Assembly: GCA_004154925.1 (NCBI GenBank)
Contig: QJNS01000207.1
Location: 62,001 to 126,000, forward strand
DNA: 64,000 nucleotides
Source: Monosporascus cannonballus
Taxonomy: Eukaryota; Ascomycota; Sordariomycetes; Xylariales
Direction: 5' to 3'
Positions 49,020 to 63,262 of this stretch are shown piece by piece. The notes under the pieces are model-generated. The model saw only the letters and a list, made by a program, of their open reading frames with translations, was not told the DNA's origin and made no database searches. Numbering within the stretch: position 1 is the first letter of the stretch; each line of letters opens with the position of its first letter. The position numbers were made by a program, and so were the translations under genes.

Positions 49020-52000
49020 TTAATTAAAACGTATTTATCGTTATTAATAAAAATCCTTTAATAGGCGTTAAGCGTTAATAAAACTTTTAGCAGGTTTTCA
49101 GGTATTTTTAGAATTTAGGTATTTTTTTATTTAATTAGATATTAAGTAAATCCGTTTTGTTTTCGTATATTAAATATTTTTTTTATTTCGTAAATTTATT
49201 TATCCTTTATTTTTATATTATTATATACCGTATGCATTTTGTTTATATCTGTTATTAATTTAAATAAAAAAGTATAAAAAACTAAATAAAATTTAACTTT
49301 TAATGAAAATTTTAATTAATAATTATTTTTTGTGTTTTTCCTGGCGATTTTGTATAGATCGATATATTTAAAATCGAATTTTTTATTAGGTTGTTTTATT
49401 TAAATGTTTTTGATAACAAGGAAAAATTTTTCCCCCTTTTTAAAAGTTAATTCTTTTAATTTTCTTTAATTATAATACTTGCTTATTTGGTTCCGTAAAT
49501 ACTTTAATTCTGTTTTTATTTCTTAATATAATTATCGTAATTATTTTAATGTAAAGATTATTTTGATATTAATAAGATTATCGTTATATATTTTTTTGTA
49601 AATTTTTGAAATAAAATTAAAATTTGCATTCGCAGGCATCATCTTCATATTTTTATTGTAGCTAGTATTATAAGCTAATTATACGATCGGTAATTTTTTA
49701 ACCCAATTATTTTATTCGTAATTGATATAATATTATAAATAAATATTTAAGGTTTAATTTATTCGTTTTATTTATGCATTCGTTTAAGGTTTTATAACGC
49801 TAAATAATTTATAATTTAGGCCGATTTATGTTATTAAGCTTTGTTAAAATTTTGATACGAAAGTTAATTCTTTATTTAATATAATATTTATTAATAATCC
49901 GTATATACTGAAAATATATTTGAGAAAATGTATACCAGTTATTTAACGTTTATGTTCTTATAATATGGTAAAAAATAAAAGAATTTCGTAAATCGATTAA
50001 CAATTACAAAAATATTGTCATAATATATTTCCGTAATTAGAATTTTTAATATAAAAAATTTAATAATAAAGTCGAATATAATTAAATATTACAGTGATTT
50101 TAAAGCCGGTAATAGTTATAATTTTCCGTATAGTTTATATCGTGAAATCTTTGCTTTGGCGCAAATATTATATTGCCTTATAATTTTTTATATTATTAAT
50201 TTTATTATAGGAAAGGAATATATACGTTAAAATATTTTTCAGGTTTTATAAATCTCTGAATATCTAGGTAATTAATATTCGTATATCTTTTGTACTAAAT
50301 CCTTTTAAAACTTTTTTAATATATATGTTTTGTTCGTTTTTTAATTTTTTAGGAAATTATTATAATATTATTAAATTTTTTAATATATGTTATTAGGCGT
50401 TGTCCAAATCGTCGTAATTTATCCTAAACGTAAATATCTTTCTATTATATTATTAAAACTTATATAATTAATTTTAACTAATTTCTTTTTATGGTTTAAT
50501 TACTTGCTTAAGATATTTACTTTGCCAATTTTTAAGTTTTTCCTATAAATAATAACGAAGTCGAAATTCGCCAATTTTTTTACATATTTTAATTATTATT
50601 CTATAAATTTTTGATTATAATAAATCGGGTAAAATTTTGGTAATTCGTATAAACCTTAACCTAGTATAAGCTTCCTTTTAAGAAATACTTAAAATCTTAA
50701 AATACCATAATAATAGCCATAAATGCCTTATTTGGAATAACGTAATTAAATTTGGTTTTTTTTAATTTGTACGAAAAAAATACAATAAGATATAATTTGC
50801 CTTAATTATTTTATTATCCGATTATTACGCTTAATACGTAATCCGAAATATCAGTTTTTAACTTAACGGGGCGGTTTAAATCATATATAATTAATATTAA
50901 TTTGTTAATAATAATATCCTTAATTTTCTGAAATGCTTTTTCCGATTTTAACGGCTATTTAAACCTTTTCGTTTTTTTCGTAAATTTCGTTAGGGATATA
51001 ACAATTTTGCTAAAATTTCGAATAAACTTCCTGTACTAATTGGCGAATTTAAGAAATGCCTATACCTCCTTAACTATCGTAAACGTTTATTAATTTATAA
51101 TTACAGCGATTTTCTAAGAATTTATCCTAATTTATCTTAAGGTATTAATATATTCTAGATATTTTACTTTTTATATATAAAATTAACTTTTTTGGTTTAA
51201 TAAATAATTTTATATTTTATATAATTTAAAAAGTTTTATAAACATATTTTACGTATATTTTTTTCGTTTCCGAAAAGATAAAAATATTGTTAAGATAACA
51301 AATAACGAAAATATCGAAATATTTTCATAATACATAATTTACCAACCGTTAAAAAAATTATTAATATATTTATAAATCTTATTAATATAACCAAATACTT
51401 AAATAATCCGTATTTCCTTTTAAAAATTATTTTGTATTCGTATCCTTTTTTAATCCTAATAAAATTATATTTATTTTTAAAATTAAATATTATAAATTAT
51501 TTTAGTCCGTAAAACTAATTTTTATTTCCGTAATTAAAGATAATAATATTTAATTTTTAACAGTAATATCGTTTAATTATCCATAATTAATTATAAATCG
51601 TAATTTTCCGTTTTTTTGTCGAGACGAAAAATATCGGATATTTTATTAGTTATTTCGAAAGTTGAATCTATCTTTTTTATAACTGATTTTCCAGGTATTT
51701 TCTAAAAATGCGTAATCCGTTGCCGTTAAAATTATAAATAAGGTAAAACCTTGTCGAAAACCCTTGTTTAAGGGTTATTTTATAATTTTATTCGTTATAT
51801 TTTAATAATTTGGTATCAAATTCCTTTTTAAAAAGCTACTTATATTTATATTATTATAATAATATATTAATTAAATTTGTTAATTTTTAAATTTATTATT
51901 CCTCTTATTTTAAATCGTTATTTAGTTATTTTAATTTCATTTTAATAATAATAATAATATGTCGTATTTTCTTTAATGCCTATTTCTTTTATATCTTATT

Positions 52001-53560
52001 TCTTTAGGTAATAAGGTTTTTATCGTATCTTTATTTTTGCATTTATCGTTATTATCGATCGAATATTAAGATTTTAATTTCTTTTTCTTTTATTTATTAA
52101 CCGGGAATAACATAAATGTTATTTAACCAATTTTTCCGTTAATTAAAATTCCGTATTAACGTATTTATGGTAATTCTAAGATTATATCGTAATTCTCGAA
52201 TAAAATAATATCGAAATTAATTATTTAATATCGTTTTTAAATAAAAGTTTTAAAAGAATTAATTTTGCGTATAATTTTTTCGTTATCGTAAACGAATTCC
52301 TAATTTTCGGTATTCGTTATTATATAAGGTTTTAACTTATATTTTTATAATAATTTAAACTTATTAATTATATCCGGTATAATATAATTTCCGCCCAACA
52401 TTCCGTAATTTATTATTACGGTATACTAATACGTTCCTAATCGTATTTCCAAAATAATAAAATCGTTAACGTTTTTTATTATTACGTTTAAAACTTTTTT
52501 TAAAAGGTTTTTTTAATTTCTTTGGATTTTGTTATTTTGCGGCTTTTTTATAAGTAACCTTTTTTTTAATTCCTATTCGAATTTATTAAATTTTATTTAT
52601 ATTTTTTCGTTTAATACGTTAAATTGCTATATTTATTATTATTATCGGCATATTATTCCTTCGAACCATATTAATTGCTTTTAGTTTTTTATAATACTTT
52701 TTTTTATCGAATAAATTATTTTTTATGTTTGCGACTATATCTTATTATGCGTTATCCTAATTATCGTTCCAAAGATTTCCTATAAACTAACGTATTTTTT
52801 TAAATGGTTTTTTTTCTGGAAACTTATAATAAATACCAATTAAAAATAAACGTCCGTAATAGCTTTCTAATAATTCGTTTTAACTATACGTTAAATTAAC
52901 TTTTTTCTCTTTAGTAATTATATTATCCAAAATAACAAAAGGGGTTTTCCTATAAATATTATTTTTTTGGACCAGTTCTTTATTTCGGCTAATTACTAAA
53001 TATCTTTTAAAGTTATGATTTAAAATTATTAATATTATTACTTATCGTCCTTATTATTTTCGGTAAAATTTGGAAAATCGAATGCCTTATAATATATGCG
53101 AGTAATTCGTTCGTAAATATATTATTTTTATTTTTCGTAATTAGGATGTTTTCGTTATCGATAATATATAGCGTACATTCTGCCATATCGATCAAGGATT
53201 CCGGGATAAACTTTTTTTATTTAATTTTAGTATTCGTATAACCATTTTTGTAATACTTTTTATTATGCTTATAATACTTATTAAGCTAGCTTTCTAGCTT
53301 TTTGTATTATTCGTCAAATTTCTTATCGTAATAATCTCTGTTAAATCTTTTGCCGTAAACCTGATATGTTTTTAGCTTAAATTATATTAATAATTTTACT
53401 ATCGTTTTTTTAATTATTTCTGGACTATTTTTCCGGTATAGAAATCCAGTTATTTTATTATAACTTCTTAGGTTTTTTATACTTATAAACTTTATATCCT
53501 ATTTTACTATAATTAAAACATTTAATCTGGTTTTAATTTTATTTATAAATAATACTAAAT
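49020..53560 (-). pseudogene. gag-pol: gag-pol of the 47992-54702 element (broken)
   Basis: The chromodomain is at about 49190-49020 and integrase at about 50500-49280. The RT box reads YLNNIF at 51297-51280: both catalytic aspartates changed to asparagine. The gag-PR linker is open for 60 codons at 53195-53013 (MIDMAECTLYIIDNENILIT), colinear with the plus-strand copy at 23500-23668. A zinc knuckle region is near 53520 (reading CFNY-like). Confidence 0.87.
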
Positions 53561-54378
53561 TCCATAGGTTCTAATGCCGTTTCGTAAAAAATAAAAGTTT
53601 CGTTTCGTTTTTTCCCTTAGTTAAACTTATATCCCGAACGTAAGGTATGTTATCTTTTTTTTCTTATTATTTTTGAAACTGTCGGTTATTAATTTTAAAT
53701 ACTTTTACGATATACTAATTTAAAATAATTAATTGTTTAATCCGAATAATTTTATTTTTTATATTATTTTTTAACCCCTTATAAAATATGTCGATAAGGG
53801 TATCGGCCTTATCGTTTTTTTATTTTGCCTTAACCGTAACATTCTTTAAGGTTACGGCGTACTTAAATACGGATTTTTTTATCGGAATTGCAAAATTTAT
53901 TAAGCCGTAAATTATTTTCTATTAGGATTATCGAAATTATAGCGCATTTTATTTTCGAAATTAATATAAAATAAAAAGATTTTATTAATAAAATTATCCT
54001 TATCCGGTTTTTTTATTTTTAGAAAATTTCTTATAATAAGCTTAAACCAATTAATTACATTTCCCGTTAACCATATTCTTATTATTAAAATCTAATTTAC
54101 TAAGTTATTAAGGTTTAGGAAACGAAAGTCAATTCGTACCTAAGTTAAAAAGGTTTAAAGATTACTTTTTTATTATAAGGTTTCGGCTTTTTAAATTTTA
54201 TGCGGGCGAAAAAGGGTTAGGCAAATAGCATAACCTTAATTTGTCGGATTTTCTTTTTCAGTTCCCGAATTCGAGCCTAAAACTGTTAAATAAGGATTTC
54301 TTAAATATTAATCGATATTATAATAATATTAAATATTATTCAAAATTTAAAGGTATTACTGAATAAAAATTTATAACG

Positions 54379-54702
54379 TATAACGAATTATATAATTTAA
54401 TTAATTATTAAATTTTAAGTCGACATATTTATATTAACAAAAATATCGTAAACGATTAAAATTAATAAATATTGCAAATTAAAAGCATCTAAATTATAGA
54501 AATAATAAACGTATATATTTTTTTCTTTTTTAACTTAATTATTCGTAATTACGCCGTTAGTAATAATTACGATTATTTGAGATTACCCTTGATTATTAAT
54601 GATTACTAGTTTAGCAGTGATTACCGTTACGTAGCCCGGGAGGTGGCCCGTATGCTCCCTGCCTAACCGTTTCTTAAGACCGGAGCTTGTCGGGTCGTAA
54701 TG
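54379..54702 (-). repeat. 5' LTR, type IV (right), with a 64-bp deletion
   Basis: Compared with 47992-48379, exactly 64 bp are missing between CGTA (54447-54450) and AACG (54451), with a TA microhomology at the junction. The deletion accounts for the whole length difference. Confidence 0.9.
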
Positions 54703-54707
54703 CGGCA

Positions 54708-56450
54708 TATTTAATAAAATAAACCGTAATTCGGCAAATTAGAAAGACTTTATACAAATTTGTTAAAGGATAGCTAAATAGCTTAAGATTCAATATCGGC
54801 AATATAAATATTACTTTATATATTTTATTTTTCAGAAGAATAACGGAAGAAGCTTTATAAAAAATATTTACGAAATAATATATACTGTATAAAAGTAAAT
54901 TAAACGGACCTAATTATAAATAATAAGGTCCTTAATATAATTATAATATATATATAGTTTAAACTAACTTTGAAATAATTATTATATAACCTTTTATTAA
55001 TAGATTTTTATTGGATTTTTTTATTTTTAGCTTTTTTCTCTTTTTGTAAAAAAAGCAATAATTTTCAAACAATGTTTCTGTACTATAATTAAAATCTAAC
55101 ATTATTTAAAATGGTTAATCTTAATTAAATCTTTTTAATCAATTACTTAGTATTTTAAAATTTGCTTTACCAAAGGTTTTTTAAATAAATATTTTCGAAC
55201 AATAATATTATTTTAAGATAACGGCGTTAAATTACTAATAATAAAAATACATATAAAATATATAAGGATATATATTAATGCGGTGATTAAATATGGGTTT
55301 AAGGATATGCCTTCAAAATCTTATACGTTAATCAGTTATAACGTTCAAATTATACCTTATTTAGTATTTTCGTTTTAAAAAATTATTATTTATTAAATTA
55401 ACCGGGAATCGAAAAGGCATTATTTCTTAATTGATATCTAACTTTATAATATCAAATCGAATAAGTTTAATAGCGACAAGTTATTACGTCGGTTGAAAAA
55501 GCAAGGAATAACCGACCCATTTCGCGTTCTTACTACGGATAATAACTTTGGTATTAAATAAATAACTATACAAAAATAGTTTAATTAAATATTGGGAAAT
55601 AAATCTTAATAAGCAAACGAAATTCGACATTATGCATAACCGTTGCATGTTTTATAAAGGGTATTTAATAACTTTTTTAAGGCTTATAGTATAAAATTAC
55701 CGAATAAATCTAAAAGAGCTTTAAGCGAATAAAACAAAAAAAAATTAAAAGCTTGCCAAAATAAGACAAAACTCTTATTAAACCGAAAAAAAACATATAA
55801 TTATATTCGTACGTATCTTTTGATATTATTATAAAATAATTATTTAATTTTTATAATTTCGTATATTTCTTATGTGAATTTATTTCGGTTTTAACTGAAT
55901 GTTTTTTTTATAAATTCAATAAAATATAATTATAAACAGGGTTTTGGATTACAAGAGCATATTTCATATAATTCGTAAACTTTATGACCGTTAAAGGTTG
56001 GTAACTCTTTTTTTATTACGTACTATAAAAATATATTTCGTAATTTAAAGGTTTATACGCGAATATTTATTATTGAAAAAAACGGGTTATGTATTGTCTT
56101 TTAACGGTATTAGGTTTATTCGTTATTTGATTAATAAATAATTTTGGTTTTTTCCGGGAAAACCATACTTCCCATATGGTGGACGGGTATAAAATTACGC
56201 TTAAGTATTTACGTAAATGCGAAAAGTATATCGTTAAGGCTTATTAAAAGTACTGCCCAGATAAAAAACAAAAAAAAGGTTAAGGAAATATTAATATCTT
56301 TTAAGTTTATTAATTGATTAGCAATATGCTTATAATTATTACGGAAAGGTACTAAGTTAGCAATTTCTAAAATTCGTAAATATATTAAAAGACTATTTAT
56401 TAATAATCGTTTATAAATTTGTTTTTCTCTTCTGATTTACCTATTATTAA
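54708..56450 (+). pseudogene. Remnant of a likely hAT-family transposase
   Basis: One frame at about 55430-55560 reads KFNSDKLLRRLKKQ, then GITDPFRVLTTDN (55505-55543). This matches the hAT transposase block in which the second catalytic aspartate sits in a T(T/D)DNAS-N motif after a 'L...L...GI..K' helix. Downstream, IRHYA..LHVL fits the RC-(F/Y)-(A/G)-H-.-.-(N/H)-L block that follows in hAT enzymes. Stops (TAA, TAG) interrupt the frame in RIP style. The N-terminal half should lie upstream, across the element inserted at 47987, and the C-terminal half across the one at 56456; no BED finger or terminal repeats were recognised. A chance likeness is possible. Confidence 0.5.
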
Positions 56451-56455
56451 TTAAT

Positions 56456-56885
56456 TGTAACGAACCTGTCATACATCCACCTGGAGGTATAAGCAGTATC
56501 CGAAAAAGGTCTTGATTTGCAGGTAATAATAGGGCGAAAAATGATTTAGTATATTCGTTAAGGAGATTTTAAGGTATTTTTCTTTTAATTAAAAAACGTT
56601 ATAATTACTTTTGGTTAAAAATTTAAATTAATAATTAAGGAGCGAAAAACTAAGTAAATAATTATTTATATAAGAAACCTAAACCTTATATATTTTTTTA
56701 TCCTTTATATTTCTTATGGTTTCTGGGGATTTCGAAAAACCATAATATTTATCGTCCACGAATTTCCTCGTATTTTTGGAAATTGATAAAAACCCGAGGT
56801 TTATTTAATAAAAAGTGAAAATCCCGAGCGTTTTTAATTTCCTGGGCCTTTTTTGGGCCTAATGGAATCCTTTTTAAACGTAATA
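56456..56885 (-). repeat. 3' LTR (left) of the third-family element
   Basis: It has a fairly conserved outer half with TTTCTGGGGATTTCG and GGGCCTAATGGAATCC, shared with 63511-63691. The inner half is heavily mutated. Confidence 0.93.
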
Positions 56886-57559
56886 TTATTTTTTCCCTTT
56901 TAGGATCTTTGTCCCTAAAAATAAAAAAAATAAATCCTTAACTTTTTTTTCTTTTTTGCGTTATAATATTATATTTAATTATGTTAGATAAATTTCGAAA
57001 ACGCATTAAATTTTCCATTAAAAGTTATTATAAACTGATTAAGTCGATTTTTTAATTTGGTTTCGAAATTATGCCGTATATATGTTGTTTCGAGAAAAAG
57101 CTTTTTTGCAAAATGTTAAAAAGTTGAAAAAGTTATTAGAATTATTTGGCGGCTAATATTTAATTTTGCGATGGGAATTATATTTTGTTTTTATCGCTTA
57201 AAAATATCCGGGCCGAAAATTTCCGGATAAACCGAAAAAAACGTTTGGTTATTTAATAGTTTTAAGAATTATTTAATTATATTATTCGGTTGAATCGTTA
57301 ATTTAAATAGTTATATTTTAAAGGGGTGTCGTTTATTTAAAGGGGGTTTAAAAATATAGATAAATTGGAAAAATGAAAAAAACTGGATGCGGAAAAGGAT
57401 CGTAAAAAAAAAGAATAAACATAGTTTGCTTTAAAGCTAAATACGTTAATAAAGGTATTTACTTTTTTCGATTGGAACGCCGTAAGGGTTAATTTAAATA
57501 AAAAACCGTTATTATTTACGATTTTGGCCGTACTGGAGATAATCGGTCAGGATTTTGGC

Positions 57560-60500
57560 GGTAAAACGTCTTAATTAGGTTTATCGTATTTGTTAAATAA
57601 TTAAATAGTTTTTACGTATTTTTTTATATAAATATTTTTTTTATTTAATTAGGTACTGGATTTTATTTTTAACCATTTTAGAATTTAATATTTGTTTAAC
57701 TTCGTATTCGTTAAAGTTTTTTTCGAATTTTAGGTTTGTTTTTAACGGGGCGTTTTTAGGTATTAATTTAAGTAAAAAAATATGGAAAATAAGGTGTATC
57801 TTTATATTTTTGGATAATAACAATTTGTAATTAATTTTAAAAATAATTTCGTTAATTTTAAACGATTTAAATTTTTTGAAATTAAGTTCGTTATTAAGTT
57901 TTTTTATTTTGATTTATAAGATATTTAAAGTTACGTTTTGTTTTTAGCGTAATAAGTAAATTTTGTTTTTTTTCGTTAAAATTAATTTTTTAATTTTTTT
58001 TATTATAATATTAAGTTATCCGTTATTAAAAAAATCGTAATTTATTTTGAAAATAAACTTAAATCGTTTTAATTTTTATAATTAATATTTTTGCTTTTAA
58101 GGTAATTATAATAATTTTTAGTATTTTATTAAAGGGTTATTTAGGTTATTTTATTTTTATATTATATTTATATATAATTATATAAAAAAATATACTTATA
58201 TTTTCATTAATTAATATGTTATAGGCGATTTATGTTAATAATAAAAATTTTACTTAATTATTTTATTAATAGTTAACGTAATTTCGTAAATATTATTTTA
58301 AAATTTAATTTAATTTTTTAATTTAATTATCCGTTTAAAAATAATATGTTATCGAAAATTTAAATTTAATATTAATTTATTTAAAAAAGTTAATACCGAA
58401 TTTTAAAATAAATAACGTATTTCGGTTTAAAACAATTTTTTAAATATTTTATATTTATTAAGGTATTATTTAATAAAAACATAAATTAATTATTTTGCCG
58501 TTATATTTCCTTTAAAAAGTAAAAAATACCTATATTTAATAAATTTATTAATAATTATTTATATTTTATTATATTTAATTCCAGTAACTGGGTTTTTAAA
58601 TAAAGGTAAGTTAATAATAAAATCCTAAGTTATAATATTTTATATTTTATTAAGAATATTAATGAATTGTAATAGTTTATAAGGCTTATGACGTATTATT
58701 TTAACCTTGTTATAAACGTTATAATTCTTAATAATTATTTTAACCATACGGCGTAACTTAGGGAAATCGTATTTTTCTTATAGCCGTCGAATAATTTTAA
58801 AAATTTTTTAGTATTTATATAATAGGTTTTTATGGAATTTCTTTACGAATTATTTTTATTAATTTTTAGGAACATAAATTTTGCCATAATATAATAATTA
58901 ATCTTTAGGTTATCCTTTTAATTACTGGATTTCTTTTTGTTTTTTTATATCGTAAAAATTCCGGAATTATATTAAAAATTCGGTAATTAATTTTTTTATT
59001 ATTTTATATAAATATATAATTTTATCCTTATTATATTATAATATTTATATATTTTTTGGGAATTTTCGAATTATAATTTCTTTTACGATTAAAAATATCT
59101 GTTTAAATATTTTCCTTTTTTTTAATATAATATATTTTGAAATTAAATTTGGATAAAAAAATCCATTATTTTTTATGTCGTTTATTTAATTTTTGGACTT
59201 TTATAAATTGCGTAAAATTTTTGTAATTAAAGTAAATATCGAAAAGTTTTTTTATTCCGTTAAAAAAAGGTTTTTATTTTTTAAAAGTATTAATAATTAT
59301 TAATAACTTTTTATCATAAATTTGATATTTAAATTCTATATCTCGGAATGCTTTAAAATAATATATTATTAAGTATTATTTGCCGTTATTTTTTTGTTAT
59401 TCCAAAATTACGCTTAAGGTATATTTTATAATATTTGTTTTTAGTTATTTCGTTTTGTTTAAATTTGGCATTTTTACGATAAATCCGTTAATAATTACTT
59501 TTTTTAATTCCCGGAACGTTTTTTTTATTTCTTTTAGAAATTCGAATTTTTTTCTAACGTATTCCTTAATAATAAATTTTGTTAAAGGCCTAATTATATC
59601 TTTATATCCCTTAATTAGGCCACGTACGTAATTTATAAATCCTAAGATTTATTAGATATTTATAACGGTTACCTTATTAAGAATAAGTTAATCTTTAATT
59701 ATTTTTAATTTAGAACGTTAAATTTAAATTTATTTTGATATAAGAATAAATCTTAAAAAATTTAATTTCTAAATATATTATATGCTTTTGGTAAAATTAA
59801 TTCGAATATTGGTTTCGTTTAAAGTTTTAAGTATTTAAGCGATATATTTCTTATATTCCTTTAAGGTTTTGGAATAAATAAGGATATCGTCAAAATAAAC
59901 AAATAAGAATTTATCTAAAAATTATCGGAAAATAATTATTATTAAGTTTTAAAAATTAATGGAAACGTTAATAAATCCCATAAGTATTACTTTATATTCG
60001 TAAAGTCCATATATTATCCTAAATGCCGTTTTCCATTTTTTTCCTTTAGTTATTTTAATACGGTAATAATTATTACGAAAATTAAGCGCCGTAAATTATT
60101 TAACTTTGTTAATATTTTTTTTTAAAATATTTATAAAAATTAAAGGATATCCGTTTTTAATTATAATATTATTTAATTATTTATAATTAATTATTTTTCG
60201 GTAAATAAGGTTTCCGTTTTTATTAATCCTTTATTTGCCATCCTTAGTTTTTGGTATTATAAGGATTAAATATCCAATAAAGGAATTAAAAGGTTAAATA
60301 TGTCTTTTTTTTAAATTTAATTATATATTTTTTATAAAATTTTTAATTTTTTTAAGTTTATATAATAAATTTTATAAAATTTAAAATAATACCTTTTTTT
60401 AATAAGTATCCGGTAATCTTATTAACCGTATAACGGTAATTCGTAATTTTTTTTATTTTTAAATAATTTTTTAAATTTTTAATATTCCGGAGGTACCGTA

Positions 60501-61985
60501 AAAATCTAATTAAAAACCCGTATTTCCTTAATAACATAATAAATTTTTTAATTATTTTTATTTAATATTTTATCCCAAAAAAATGTTCGTTTTTTTTAAT
60601 TAATCCGTAAGTTACTAAAATAAAATTAAGGTATTCTTAAAATAATATCGTATCCGGAAATATTAACGATATCCAGTAAAACGCGTTTTTGATATTTTTG
60701 AATTTATATTGGAAATTTTTCCGTTTTTCGAAAAATTCGTTCGTTTTCGTAAGTAAATAAGTTACCGTTTACCGTACGTAATTTGTAAAATTTTAACTTA
60801 TATTTTTAAAAAATTTGATATTTTTCCGTTATTACGGAAAAAATAAAATTATTTTTTATTCCGGAATTAATTATGGCTTTAAATATTTTGCTTTTATATC
60901 GGAAAAGGATTTTAATCTGGTTACGCATTTTTTTCGTTATCTTATATAAGGTTTTATTAATTAGGGCTTTTTGATATTTTATTTTCGAAAACTTTTATAA
61001 TTTTTTAATTTTTGATAATTTCCGACTTAAACGAACCTTTATTTGCAAATTTTTTTAATAACATATTTAATGTATTAATCGTTTTTATACCGGAACCATA
61101 TTTTCTTACCGTATTTGTATTAAGGCTTTAAAATTTGGTCTTTTTCCTGGTTTACTTTTTTATTCCGTATCTCCCGAGTTATAAAATTAAAAAAATAAAT
61201 TTCCGAAAAAGATGTTTTTATATTTAAAAATTTATATTAGATATAAAATATCGGGAAATAATATAGGTATTTTTGCGATTTAACTTTTTAATTTTATTCT
61301 GATTTAAGGTGTAAATAATAAAACTTAAAGTATTTTGGTTATCGGACAATTTTAATATATTGGTATTTATTATCTGGTTCGGTAAAAATCTTATTATTTT
61401 ATCCGGGCCAAAAATTATTATTTTTTTTAATTTTAAAATAAATAAAATAATTATCCTAATAGCAAGTAATAAAATATAATAAATTATAAAGGTTTACTAA
61501 TAATATTTTTTTGTAAATAATATATTTTAAAAGTTCGCAAAATTTTGAAGATAATTATCCGTAATTATTAATATGTGGTTGAAATTAACCGTCTTTTATA
61601 TATATCTTATATTTCTAAGAATTAAAATAATATTAATATCTTAATTTTATGGTTATCCTAAAAACTGTTTATCCGGAATAATATTTATAGGTTTTAATTT
61701 TAAAATCTTAGTAAATAAAATAATTTTCGTATTCTAGGTTATCGTTTTAAATTTAAATAATTATGGCAATAATAAACTTTGGCTAAAAAAAAATTAAATT
61801 AATTTTCTTTTCCTTTTTTGGCTTATTATCGGTTTTTTATTTAGCCGTTTTGGTTTTTTTTTAAGGTTAAGGAATTCTTTTTTTAAAATTTCTTTTGGCG
61901 GAGGAATAATATTTGCTTTTAAAATGTCCCTTTTTGCCATAATTAAAATAATTTATTTTAAATTTGTTTTTCTTAGGCTTTTTCG
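57560..61985 (-). pseudogene. gag-pol: gag knuckle and pol of the third-family element (broken)
   Basis: The zinc knuckle remnant YFNYGKKGHFKSKYY (cysteines lost to tyrosine) is at about 61955-61915. The RT box YFDDIL is intact at 59897-59880. The integrase core entry DFIINLPLFKNP is near 58632-58597. A 60-codon open piece, 57823-57641, spans the integrase C-terminus (LIFHIFLLKLIPKNAP, the HPVFHVSLLEPY position) and the start of a chromodomain (YEVKQILNSKM, then IQYLIK), which makes this a chromovirus too. Many stops occur. The plus-strand frame 59380-59631 is a shadow. Confidence 0.88.
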
Positions 61986-63262
61986 AAATAAAATTCGTTT
62001 TTTTTAAGATTTGCTTTTATTCTTTTTAGCTTAGTTATTAGAATTTTTATTATTATTTCGTTTATTAGTTCTTTTTTTTAAGATATTAATTAAAGGTTTA
62101 TCGGTTGGCAATAATAACCTTATTTATATATTTTGCAAAAGATTTAATTTTAGGTTTTATATATAATTTGTTTTTAACCTAAGACTTTAAGCTATTATAA
62201 TAAGGACAAAATAACGCGTTTTCTAATAAATTCGAAATAACGGCCAAACGGTTAAATTTTATCGTATATTCGCATATTAATTTAATCTGGTAAAAAAAAT
62301 AAAATTACTTAATAACGTTTTATTTTTTTATCGGGATTACCGAATAAAATACGCATTTTTTTTTAAAGTTTTCGTAATCGTTAAAAATATAATTAATAAA
62401 ATTTAAAAATTCTTTTAGGTATTTCTTAAAGTAATCCGTTAAAATGGGTTTAAATTATTAGCGAATTTATCCGATTAATAATTAAAAAATGGCCATTATT
62501 TTTTGATATTTTTCCGGCAAAAAATTCTTATAGAACTTAAGGTAAACCCTTATTTGAACCAAAAATCCATTAAGGTTTTTTAATTCGTTATAAAGCTTAG
62601 GGGGGATTAGCTTATAGCTTTTAACGTTTGGTATTCCATAATAACCAGGGGGTGGAATAATTTTTTCCCGTATTTAAATTATACCGAATAATGGCAGGAT
62701 CGAGGCTTTTTTTTGCGTTCGCTTTAGGTCCAGCGAAAAGGGTCGGTAACCGGCCCTTTAGCTTTGCCTTTTAAGGGAACCAAATTAAGGAAAAGTTAAC
62801 TTTTTTCCTTTTGTAAACCGAATATTTTTTTTTTCTTAAGGTTTGGATTTCTGTTATTAAGGTATTTAATTTTTCTTTCGCAATAAGTTTTTTTTTCTGG
62901 CTTTCGGCCTTATATTTTTTTTAATCTTTTTTTAGCCGTTTTTTTTCTGATTTTTTTCTTTAAATTTTAATAATATCCTTAAGGGTTAAGATAAATTATT
63001 ATTTAAGTTACGAAAATAACAAACTTTTTTAAAATCGAATAATAAAAGGTATTATATTATTAATTAATTAAAAAACTTTTTTAATAAAAGGTAAATTATT
63101 AAATCTTATTAATAACGTTTTTTTAATTAATAACAAAAATTATATATATTATTTATTTTTTAAATATCGTTTTATATTATCGTTTGTATTAAGTTTAAAA
63201 AAATTTATATTCTAATTAGGCAGTAAATTATCCGTTAATTATTAATTAAGGAATTATTAAAA
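61986..63262 (-). other. gag and leader of the third-family element
   Basis: Gag lies upstream of the knuckle at about 62700-61986 on the minus strand, too mutated to align. The stretch 62690-62790 is less mutated (CGGTAACCGGCCC). The rest, to the LTR, is AT-rich leader. Confidence 0.5.

Larger units (their letters stand above)
47992..54702 (-). mobile_element. Complete Ty3/gypsy chromovirus (type IV LTR), RIP-degraded
   Basis: On the minus strand, a 388-bp LTR (47992-48379) and a 324-bp LTR (54379-54702) enclose gag-pol. The target duplication CGGCA is perfect (47987-47991 and 54703-54707). The shorter LTR lost 64 bp at 54450/54451. Total length is 6711 bp. Same subtype as the element at 35727. 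Confidence 0.95.
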
